NCBI GenBank assembly: GCA_963752345.1
Contig: CAVVYA010000015.1
Span: 1 to 64,000, forward strand
Source of the DNA: CAVVYA01 sp963752345
GTDB lineage: Bacteria > Pseudomonadota > Alphaproteobacteria > SMXQ01
Direction: 5' to 3'
Length of the DNA: 64,000 bases
The position numbers and the translations under genes were made by a program. The notes beneath the pieces are model-generated. The model was given only the letters and a program-made list of their open reading frames with translations. It did not search any database and was not told where the DNA came from. This document shows, in pieces, positions 48,556-54,805 of this stretch (the stretch's first letter is position 1; each line of letters starts with the position of its first letter).

Positions 48556-48726
48556 ATGTCGACGGGCACGATCAAACCAAGCCTGCCGAAATCGGCGATG
48601 TCCTTTTTGGCGGATCTTGCCGCGTGCCGGCCCACAGCCGATTCGCATGACGCACACCGACAGTTGATGAGAACTGCCCATGGAAAGAGGGATGCAGTGG
48701 ATCGCGCGGTGGTCAGGCGGCGTTAA
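48556..48726 (+). CDS. Small hypothetical protein (tentative)
   Basis: ATG at 48556 follows GGGAGGGAGGGGG. 56 residues, MSTGTIKPSLPKSAMSFLAD to VVRRR. The first residues resemble cold-shock protein starts, but the rest does not. The end overlaps the convergent membrane gene by four bases. Confidence 0.3.
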   Translation: MSTGTIKPSLPKSAMSFLADLAACRPTADSHDAHRQLMRTAHGKRDAVDRAVVRRR

Positions 48727-49178
48727 GGCGGCCAGGCAGCCGGGTGTTGTTCCCGGGGCGTGAACCAGCGGCGCGAACTCCTGCCCGTGAAGATCAGAAT
48801 GAGTCCGATATTTTCGAAGAGAAGCTGGAGGAGGCGAAGGATGGCCGATACGGTGGCCGCCGTTGTCCATGCAGCGCCACCGGTCATGCCATCGTAGATC
48901 AGGCCAGCGGTCGTCCATGCCAGGAAGACCACCAGCAAAACCCATCGCGCCCAGTTCTTGCGGCGGCGCGCCGTTAGCCAGATCAGGACGAGTTGCAATA
49001 TGAGCAGTGCATAGACCGCCAGGAACGCCGCGACAGGTAGGTGATTCGGCCAGTTGATGGCAAAGCGGATCACCGATAAGGCCACAGAAAAATAAAACAG
49101 ACGCTCGAACCACAGCACACGGGCGGGTGGTTCCCGCGCGATTCTATAGGTTTGTGACCGAGACTGCTCCGCAGTCAT
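48723..49178 (-). CDS. Four-helix membrane protein of unknown function
   Basis: A protein of 151 residues with about four hydrophobic spans (VLWFERLFYFSVALSVIRFA; AAFLAVYALLILQLVLIWL; WARWVLLVVFLAWTTAGLIY; LRLLQLLFENIGLILIF). The C-terminus is polar (SSRRWFTPREQHPAAWPP). It resembles small DUF-type inner-membrane proteins of alphaproteobacteria. No clear operon partner. Confidence 0.65.
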   Translation of the reverse strand: MTAEQSRSQTYRIAREPPARVLWFERLFYFSVALSVIRFAINWPNHLPVAAFLAVYALLILQLVLIWLTARRRKNWARWVLLVVFLAWTTAGLIYDGMTGGAAWTTAATVSAILRLLQLLFENIGLILIFTGRSSRRWFTPREQHPAAWPP

Positions 49179-49440
49179 TTGCTGCCTTCGACGCCGAGGT
49201 TTCGCGGATACGGGTATGCGGTCTCCCTTACCCGCGCGACATTTATTCGGAAATAGCCGCAGCGGTGACGTGAGCTAACGGTCTCGGCGTCCGCCCAATC
49301 CACACCGCGTGGGAATATTTGCGCTCTTTGGTGCTATCGCCGTGGACCGTACCAGGAGCGCGCCAGTTGCCTGTTTGAATAGGGTCTAAAACATACGGTA
49401 AGCGTCGGGACAAATCCCGCGCGACTGGTGGCGACGATGC

Positions 49441-50082
49441 TTATAGATCGTTGATGACTTTGACGACGCGACCGACGACTTCAACCGTGCCTTCGGGGAA
49501 CAGGGTATCGTGGCTTTCCGTGCTCTCTGGCTCGAAGCGGTCCGGATTGGTGCGATATCTCTTGAAGGTCGCCATGCCGTCCTGCTTGACGACGTAATAT
49601 TTGCCCGATGTGAGCGACTTCTCGGAATAGTCGACGATGATCACGCTGCCTTCAGGGGCGACGCGGTTCATGCTACTGCCCTTCACGCGAAGCGCAATGA
49701 GGGTGTCTTTGCCATATGGCACTTCAACCTCCCCCTCAGAGTCGCCCCGTTCGTATGGGTCGTATATTTCGACGTATCGGCTAGCTTGCACCCAACTGAT
49801 TAAGGGCGCTTTAACGATTGGTTCCCGTGTTGTTCCTAGTGTCGCGCTGTCCTCGAAAGGCGGTGCCTGCTGGGGTTCGGGCGTGCCGCGGCCGTTCGCG
49901 AGCCACTCCGCATCGACTTTGAGGATGCGGGCGATAACCGGCGTGTAACCGGATTTCTTGGCTTGCGGGCTCAGCAGGTGCGCGATGGATGGTTGCTTGA
50001 TGCCGACTTGGCGCGCGAGCTCCGACTGATCCAAGTCGGCCCGATGCATCGCCCAGGCTAAACGCTCCCCGTACGTTTTCAT
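49441..50082 (-). CDS. CI/LexA-like S24-family repressor
   Basis: A protein of 213 residues from MKTYGERLAWAMHRADLDQS. The HTH is QSELARQVGIKQPSIAHLL. The C-terminal S24 domain has the catalytic Ser in ALRVKGSSMNRVAPEG and the Lys in MATFKRYRTN. The linker should contain the self-cleavage site used when RecA filaments form. It faces the early operon across an operator region, the typical phage immunity layout. A longer upstream frame exists but would run through the operators. Confidence 0.85.
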   Translation of the reverse strand: MKTYGERLAWAMHRADLDQSELARQVGIKQPSIAHLLSPQAKKSGYTPVIARILKVDAEWLANGRGTPEPQQAPPFEDSATLGTTREPIVKAPLISWVQASRYVEIYDPYERGDSEGEVEVPYGKDTLIALRVKGSSMNRVAPEGSVIIVDYSEKSLTSGKYYVVKQDGMATFKRYRTNPDRFEPESTESHDTLFPEGTVEVVGRVVKVINDL

Positions 50083-50146
50083 TGTCACTCTACTGGCCAC
50101 GGCTACACCCCTGAGGAGCCTACAAAAATTTCTATGGCGCGGCTCT

Positions 50147-50186
50147 ATAGAAGTTTCTATTGACGGTTCATAGAACTGTCTATAAA
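50147..50186 (+). promoter_or_regulatory. Early promoter with two 14-bp operators
   Basis: TTGACG (50160-50165) and TATAAA (50181-50186), 15 bases apart. Operators ATAGAAGTTTCTAT (50147-50160, perfect dyad) and ATAGAACTGTCTAT (50170-50183) have centres 23 bp apart. One touches the -35 element and the other fills the spacer. A degenerate third site lies at 50122-50135, nearer the repressor gene. The predicted RNA start is only a few bases before the ATG at 50195, so the first message may be leaderless. Confidence 0.75.
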
Positions 50187-50194
50187 TTGGCGCC

Positions 50195-50383
50195 ATGACA
50201 CGCCATTGGCAGCCATCCCAAGTGTCGTTTACTCCGCCAGTTCTTTTTCGCGGGTGGGGTAGAGGGGCGGGAGCGCTTGTCCCCGGTGGCGCTCCCAGCC
50301 TCCCGCATTTGCAGACCTTCTTGGTCATTGCCAATGGCCAGACGACGAATCCATCCCCAACACGAGGAGCAAGCTCGTCATGA
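50195..50383 (+). CDS. First small gene of the early operon
   Basis: A protein of 62 residues, MTRHWQPSQVSFTPPVLFRG to ARGASSS-like end. No HTH is evident. Coding status rests on its place directly after the early promoter and on the ATGA overlap with the next gene (50380-50383). It occupies the position of cro, but similarity to Cro is not visible. Confidence 0.4.
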   Translation: MTRHWQPSQVSFTPPVLFRGWGRGAGALVPGGAPSLPHLQTFLVIANGQTTNPSPTRGASSS

Positions 50384-50697
50384 ATGAAGAGCCTCGGCGT
50401 GGGGGCGACTCGACCGTCGCGCGCGATGGGACGCAGGACCCTGTCACAAGGCACGTCGGCGCGAACCCCGGGCAGAAGGGTGAGCGTCGGATTCGCCCGT
50501 CTCATCAGCGAATCCTCGATGCCTTCCGCGCCCATGGCGCAATGACTCCCGACGAACTCGCCGCTCATATCGGCCGCTCCGTGTTCTACAGCCGCCCGCG
50601 CTGCAGTGAACTGCGCGCGATGAGGCTGCTGCATCCGACTGGTGAAATGCATGAGAACGCCACGAGCGGGTTAAGGGCGGCGGTGCTGAGCCTATGA
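50380..50697 (+). CDS. Winged-helix/HTH DNA-binding early protein
   Basis: A protein of 105 residues. After a polar, probably disordered N-terminus, SHQRILDAFRAHGAMTPDEL and HIGRSVFYSRPRCSELRAMR form a winged helix like those of phage or plasmid regulators. Overlaps both neighbours through ATGA, so it is part of the early operon. Confidence 0.65.
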   Translation: MNEEPRRGGDSTVARDGTQDPVTRHVGANPGQKGERRIRPSHQRILDAFRAHGAMTPDELAAHIGRSVFYSRPRCSELRAMRLLHPTGEMHENATSGLRAAVLSL

Positions 50698-51083
50698 CCA
50701 TGCAGTCCGCGCCGAACATGGCACGCATCCTCGCCGTCATCTGCGCTGTCATGGAGGTGGCGGCGGACGACCTGCCTGGCAAGACCACGCCGCGCACGAA
50801 GCCGCGCCTCGTATGGGCCCGCAACATGGTGGCTTTCGTCATGCACGATCTAGGCATTTCCGATGGGACGATCGCGAAGGCATTCGGTGACGTGCACCGC
50901 ATCACCATCATGGTGCGCCGGCGTCGCATGGCGGAAAAGCTCGAGTCGAGTCAACGATACCGCGACCATCACGGGTCCATTCTCAAGCGTATCGCGAGCG
51001 AGCAGGCGAGGGGGGCAGGCGAGGTCTCAGACGAAGCTGCCCGTTTGCCATTGCCGACGGCCGTCCATCAGCCATCCCTGTGA
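50694..51083 (+). CDS. DnaA domain-IV-like protein
   Basis: A protein of 129 residues. RLVWARNMVAFVMHDLGISD followed by GTIAKAFGDVHRITIMVRRR matches the DNA-binding C-terminal domain of DnaA (usual form ...IGRAFGGRDHTTV...). The AAA+ part is absent. Such truncated DnaA-like proteins are common in phage early regions of alphaproteobacteria and may act at an element's own replication origin. Confidence 0.7.
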   Translation: MTMQSAPNMARILAVICAVMEVAADDLPGKTTPRTKPRLVWARNMVAFVMHDLGISDGTIAKAFGDVHRITIMVRRRRMAEKLESSQRYRDHHGSILKRIASEQARGAGEVSDEAARLPLPTAVHQPSL

Positions 51084-51098
51084 CCGGAGTTTGGTCTT

Positions 51099-51576
51099 TT
51101 GGTCAAAAAGACGCCCAAGAAAAGGCGGGGCCGCCCCCCGCGCGCGCTGCGATTGCATCGGGCCCACGCCTGAGACGCTGGCGAAGCTGCGTCCCGATCC
51201 ACTGCTCGCCTTGCTGAGCGGGTTCGGACAGCTCGGCGAGGCGGTGGGCATGAGCGCGCTCGAGCGGTCTGCGAATGAAATCCGCGCGGTTTACCTTGCG
51301 GTCTGCGGCATGCTGATGGCGGGGATCGGCGGCGCCCATCGCTATGGCCAAGGGCCTGGCGGGCGGCGCGAGATCCCGCCGTTCCTCGCCTGGGCTCACG
51401 CGAAGACATATCAGCCGTGGGCCCAGGCACACCCACGGGCGACCCTCGAAGCGGTGATCAAACTGGTGGTCGATCGCCATGTCATTCACCCTGATTTGGC
51501 CAACGCGGTTGCCGGCGCACTCGCCGACTATGCCAAGCGCATGCGCTCGAGGGCGGAATTTAAGGAGGCGGGCTAG
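51099..51576 (+). CDS. Phage-type basic protein, frameshifted
   Basis: The N-terminus LVKKTPKKRRGRPPRAL (TTG at 51099 after GGAG) has an AT-hook-like RGRPP core. A slip in the GC repeat near 51140 leads to CIGPTPETLAKLRPDPLLAL and NEIRAVYLAVCGMLMAG, ending at 51576. The TPETLAKLRPDPL block recurs, as far as I recall, in small phage proteins of alphaproteobacteria. Function unknown. It probably closes the early operon. Confidence 0.55.
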
Positions 51577-51615
51577 AGGGAAAGGCCGCGCACCGATCCG
51601 GCACAATTCCCGTCG

Positions 51616-52029
51616 TCACTCAACCGGATAAATCTCGAAACCGCGGGGTCGCAGATCGATCGCCCGGCCTTGCAGGATATGTTCGGCAATCGCCACGACG
51701 CTGACCAAATCCTGATCCATGAACGGCTTGCTTAGACAGCCGAGCGCGCCGGACTCCTTGGCCGCGCGGCGGCAATCTTCCGGGCTGCTTGAAATGAAGA
51801 GTGATGGAATCCCATAGCGTTCACGGAGCAATCGCGCGGCGTTTGCGCCGGACGTGTCGCGCGCGAGGCGAAGATCCATCAGCGCGAGATCAGGCTCCTT
51901 CACCGCCGCCATATCGAGGGCGGCATGTTCGTCGCGGGCAAACCCGACGATTTCATGTCCAGCATTCGACAGCGCGTCATCGATGGCGAACGCGAACATG
52001 GCGTCGTCTTCAACGATGAGAATCCGCAT
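51616..52029 (-). CDS. Stand-alone response regulator receiver (3)
   Basis: A protein of 137 residues from MRILIVEDDAMFAFAIDDAL. LALMDLRLARDTSGANAARL holds the phosphorylation Asp, SLFISSSPEDC the Ser site and CLSKPFMDQDLVSVV the Lys-Pro. Close to receiver 2 in sequence and length. The operator-like array at 52384-52442 lies 355 bases upstream. Confidence 0.82.
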   Translation of the reverse strand: MRILIVEDDAMFAFAIDDALSNAGHEIVGFARDEHAALDMAAVKEPDLALMDLRLARDTSGANAARLLRERYGIPSLFISSSPEDCRRAAKESGALGCLSKPFMDQDLVSVVAIAEHILQGRAIDLRPRGFEIYPVE

Positions 52030-52383
52030 GGACACGCTCCCCTGCCGCCCACTTCGTACAGCCAGCACTGTCTACGAGGCTTCCTAGCGCTCATGGCAAT
52101 CTCGCACGGCATCTAATATCGCCGACCTTTTAGAAGGCAAGTGCAATATCCATGACAAATGTCTTCTGGGCAGGTTTCGTTAACTATCGGCGTATTTGTG
52201 TGAGGCCTTTAGGCCGCCTCGGCATGTGTCGCCGAACTCGAGTCATGTCCATCGAGGCACCGCGAATCGACGGCAATGGTTCCACTTATCGATGGAGGGC
52301 TTGACCGACGTCGTCTGGCTCTCCACTGCGCGGGGTCGCTTAGACCTGCCTTCGTCGTTCTCGGACTGTTCAGGCACCGCGAC

Positions 52384-52442
52384 TTGACCTTCATCAAACC
52401 GCGTCATGACGGTTGTCAAACCGCACCTTGACTGTCGTCAAA
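52384..52442. repeat. Three 15-bp operator-like units at 22-bp spacing
   Basis: TTGACCTTCATCAAA (52384), ATGACGGTTGTCAAA (52406) and TTGACTGTCGTCAAA (52428), each a TTGAC-GTCAA type dyad. The exact 22-bp period puts all on one face of the helix. The surrounding 420 bases (52070-52490) contain no gene I can support. Confidence 0.7.
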
Positions 52443-52490
52443 TCCGAAGTCGCACGCCCATGCACGCGACGGACGCCCTGGTGGATGCCT

Positions 52491-52673
52491 TCACAAGGGC
52501 TTGTCGAAATAGCGAGCGATTTTGTCCGCCATGGGCCCGACCTTCGCAACCGCCTCCTTGAGCTGCGCCGCGGTAACGCCCCATTTTTGGCACCACCACT
52601 GGACTTCCCAATCCTCAGTCATGTTCACGCGCGACCGGTCTTGTGGTCCGGAATTCTTCAGATCATCGGCCAT
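52491..52673 (-). CDS. DUF3606 small protein
   Basis: A protein of 60 residues, MADDLKNSGPQDRSRVNMTE, then WCQKWGVTAAQLKEAVAKVG. RSRVN and the W-x-x-K-x-GVT-x-x-QL pattern are characteristic of DUF3606, a small soluble family found in stress regulons. GGAG lies six bases before the ATG. Confidence 0.85.
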   Translation of the reverse strand: MADDLKNSGPQDRSRVNMTEDWEVQWWCQKWGVTAAQLKEAVAKVGPMADKIARYFDKPL

Positions 52674-52697
52674 GCCATCTCCTTCTCTGCCACCGTA

Positions 52698-52723
52698 AAC
52701 GTGGCCATTGCCCCTCACGTTCC
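52698..52723 (-). promoter_or_regulatory. EcfG-type general-stress promoter of the DUF3606 gene
   Basis: On the minus strand GGAAC (52723-52719) and CGTT (52701-52698) are separated by 17 bases, an exact match to the alphaproteobacterial EcfG consensus GGAAC-N16/17-CGTT. It is 25 bases upstream of the start codon. Confidence 0.7.
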
Positions 52724-52768
52724 GGGTTCGAGATGGCAAGTTGCCGCGCCCGGCAAAAGAGCAGGGCC

Positions 52769-52793
52769 GGAACTTTGCCGTAGTTCTTTGGTT
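52769..52793 (+). promoter_or_regulatory. Near-match to the EcfG promoter for the divergent membrane gene
   Basis: GGAAC (52769-52773), 16 bases, GGTT (52790-52793): one mismatch from the EcfG consensus, 98 bases before the ATG at 52891. With the opposite-facing match it would give a divergent stress-induced pair. Confidence 0.4.
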
Positions 52794-52890
52794 TAAGAGG
52801 GGAATTTTGCGCGCGTTGTGCGACTCAGCAACGCCGTGCGTTCCATATCGGCGGAAGTCCAACGCCATTCGACAAATAGGGAGCACAAAC

Positions 52891-53838
52891 ATGTCCCATG
52901 TAACCACTCACAGCGGCACTACGCCGCGTGCGCGCGGCGACAAGGATGCACCGCATATGACTGCGATCACCCCCGCGGAGGATGTGCGGACGGTCCTTAT
53001 CAATAATATTTCCTGGGGTGCGGTCTTCGCCGGCGTTGCCATTTCCTTGGTAACGCAATTGCTGCTCAATATGCTCGGTATTGGCGTCGGCGCGGCGACA
53101 GTCGATCCGGCATCCGGCGACAACCCATCGGCGACCACCTTCTCCGTGGGCGCCGCCCTCTGGTGGACCATCGCTGGCATCGTCGCCGCCTTCCTCGGCG
53201 GGCATGCCGCGGGACGCCTCTCGGGAAGGCCGAAGGAATCGACAGCAGGTTGGCATGGACTCACCACCTGGGCGGTGACGACGATCATCGTCTTCTTCCT
53301 GCTCACCTCCACGATAGGTGCGGTGGTGGGCGGCGCGCTCGGAGCCGTGAAGAACACGGTGGGCGGCGTTGGACGCGCGGCACTGGAGACCGCGGCTCCC
53401 GCGGTCGCCAATAGCGATATATTCGGCGATATCGAACGGCAGATCCGCGAGCGCTCCGGTGGCACCGATCCCCAGGCGTTGCGCGATGCGGCGGTTTCCG
53501 CGATGCGGGCCGTCGTGCTCGGTGATCAAGCGCAGGCGGATGCTGCTCGTGAACGCGCCGCCCAAGCCCTCGCCAGCGCGCAGAACATCTCGGTGGACGA
53601 GGCGCGCGCCCAGGTCATGCAATACGAGCAGCAGTATCGCCAAGCTGTAGAGCAGGCAAAGCAGAAGGCGACACAGGCTGCCGATGTTGCCGCCGACGCA
53701 ACCGCCAAAGGCGCGCTGTTCGGCTTCATCGCCTTACTGCTGGGCGCCATTGCCGCATGGTTCGGTGGCCGCATGGGAGCGGTCGATCCCACGATGACCG
53801 CCGACGCGGAGGTCATTCCGGCTCGCCGGCAAGTCTAA
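52891..53838 (+). CDS. Membrane protein with glycine-zipper-like segments (PhnA-like annotation)
   Basis: A protein of 315 residues from MSHVTTHSGTTPRARGDKDA. Three N-terminal hydrophobic segments (WGAVFAGVAISLVTQLLLNM; WWTIAGIVAAFLGGHAAGRL; TTIIVFFLLTSTIGAVVGGA), a charged helical region rich in Ala, Gln and Glu (about residues 185-275), and a last segment GALFGFIALLLGAIAAWFGG. Similar proteins are annotated as PhnA-like, with no proven function. A possible general-stress promoter lies upstream. Confidence 0.75.
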   Translation: MSHVTTHSGTTPRARGDKDAPHMTAITPAEDVRTVLINNISWGAVFAGVAISLVTQLLLNMLGIGVGAATVDPASGDNPSATTFSVGAALWWTIAGIVAAFLGGHAAGRLSGRPKESTAGWHGLTTWAVTTIIVFFLLTSTIGAVVGGALGAVKNTVGGVGRAALETAAPAVANSDIFGDIERQIRERSGGTDPQALRDAAVSAMRAVVLGDQAQADAARERAAQALASAQNISVDEARAQVMQYEQQYRQAVEQAKQKATQAADVAADATAKGALFGFIALLLGAIAAWFGGRMGAVDPTMTADAEVIPARRQV

Positions 53839-53854
53839 GAACTGCGAGGTCTAC

Positions 53855-53892
53855 AAAGAGGGCCGGGCCGCCTGGCGGTCCGGTCCCTCTTT
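53855..53892 (+). terminator. Terminator hairpin after the membrane gene
   Basis: AAAGAGGG at the left pairs with CCCTCTTT at the right (53885-53892), with an inner CCGG/GC-rich stem. The right arm supplies a short T run. It sits 20-50 bases after the stop. Confidence 0.7.
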
Positions 53893-54066
53893 GCTGCCAC
53901 ACCCGGCAGAAGACGAATTCGGTCACTTCCCATAGCTATTCTGCAAGCGACTAGGGCAGGTGTTTGCTACTGAAAAAAGTCTCCCGCGTCGCCTGCAACC
54001 TGGCGCACTTCCGCGCGTTCTATTCCGCAGCACAATCGTTCCATTCTTGTCATCAGGAGAGAGCAT

Positions 54067-54738
54067 ATGGCGAAAGGACAAGCCAAGTCCGAGATGCCCG
54101 CGACGCGATCGAAATCTTCCAGCGAGTCGAAATCAAAATCCACGAGCAAGGGCGGCCAGGACGCGATCGCCTTGTTGACCGAGGACCACAAGAAGGTCCA
54201 GGCCATGTTTAAGGCGTTCGAAAAACTCAAGGAGGACGAAGCCTCGGAAGAAGAGAAGGGCGAGATCGTCCAGCAGACCTGCCAGGAACTCACCGTTCAT
54301 GCCGAGATCGAGGAAGAGATCTTCTATCCGGCCGCGCGCGCCGCGCTCGATGATGAGGGCGACGACCTGCTCGACGAGGCGGAAGTGGAACATGCCACCG
54401 CGAAGGACCTGGTCGAGCAATTGGAAGTGATGGAGCCGGGCGACGAACTGTATGACGCGAAGTTCACCGTGCTTGGCGAATACATCAATCATCACATCAA
54501 GGAGGAACAGGACGAATTGTTCCCCAAGGTGCGCAAGGCCGATGTCGATCTGCAGGCGCTCGGTGCCGAGTTGGCTGAGCGCAAGCAGGAACTGATGGCG
54601 GAATTGGGCGCCGAGTCCGACGAGGACGAGGACGAAGAAGATGACGAGGACGTAGCCGAGGATGAGGACGACGACGAGGAGGATGACGAGGACGAGGAAG
54701 ACGAGGACGACGAGGACAAAACCGATGGTCGCCGTTAA
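54067..54738 (+). CDS. Hemerythrin HHE-domain protein with acidic tail
   Basis: A protein of 223 residues; AGGAGAGAGCAT precedes the ATG. After a Ser/Lys-rich N-terminus, the di-iron ligands appear: ALLTEDHKKVQAMF, ELTVHAEIEEEIFYP, EVEHATAKDL and YINHHIKEEQDELFPKV. The last 50 residues are almost only Asp and Glu. HHE proteins bind O2 or protect from oxidative and nitrosative stress, which fits the stress-type neighbours. Confidence 0.88.
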   Translation: MAKGQAKSEMPATRSKSSSESKSKSTSKGGQDAIALLTEDHKKVQAMFKAFEKLKEDEASEEEKGEIVQQTCQELTVHAEIEEEIFYPAARAALDDEGDDLLDEAEVEHATAKDLVEQLEVMEPGDELYDAKFTVLGEYINHHIKEEQDELFPKVRKADVDLQALGAELAERKQELMAELGAESDEDEDEEDDEDVAEDEDDDEEDDEDEEDEDDEDKTDGRR

Positions 54739-54760
54739 ACGTCCGGACTAATTTGTGATC

Positions 54761-54787
54761 GGCCCGCCCGGGAAGCCGTGGCGGGCC
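54761..54787. terminator. Hairpin between convergent genes
   Basis: GGCCCGCC (54761-54768) pairs with GGCGGGCC (54780-54787). It lies between the stops of the hemerythrin and CHASE2-kinase genes and may serve both. There is no strong T run, so termination is only likely. Confidence 0.5.
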
Positions 54788-54805
54788 ATCTCACTGCGTC
54801 CGCGG

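Noticed and set aside
50083..50652. N-terminal extension of the repressor frame
   Set aside because: It would run through the operators and early promoter; the HTH-bearing protein starts naturally at 50082.
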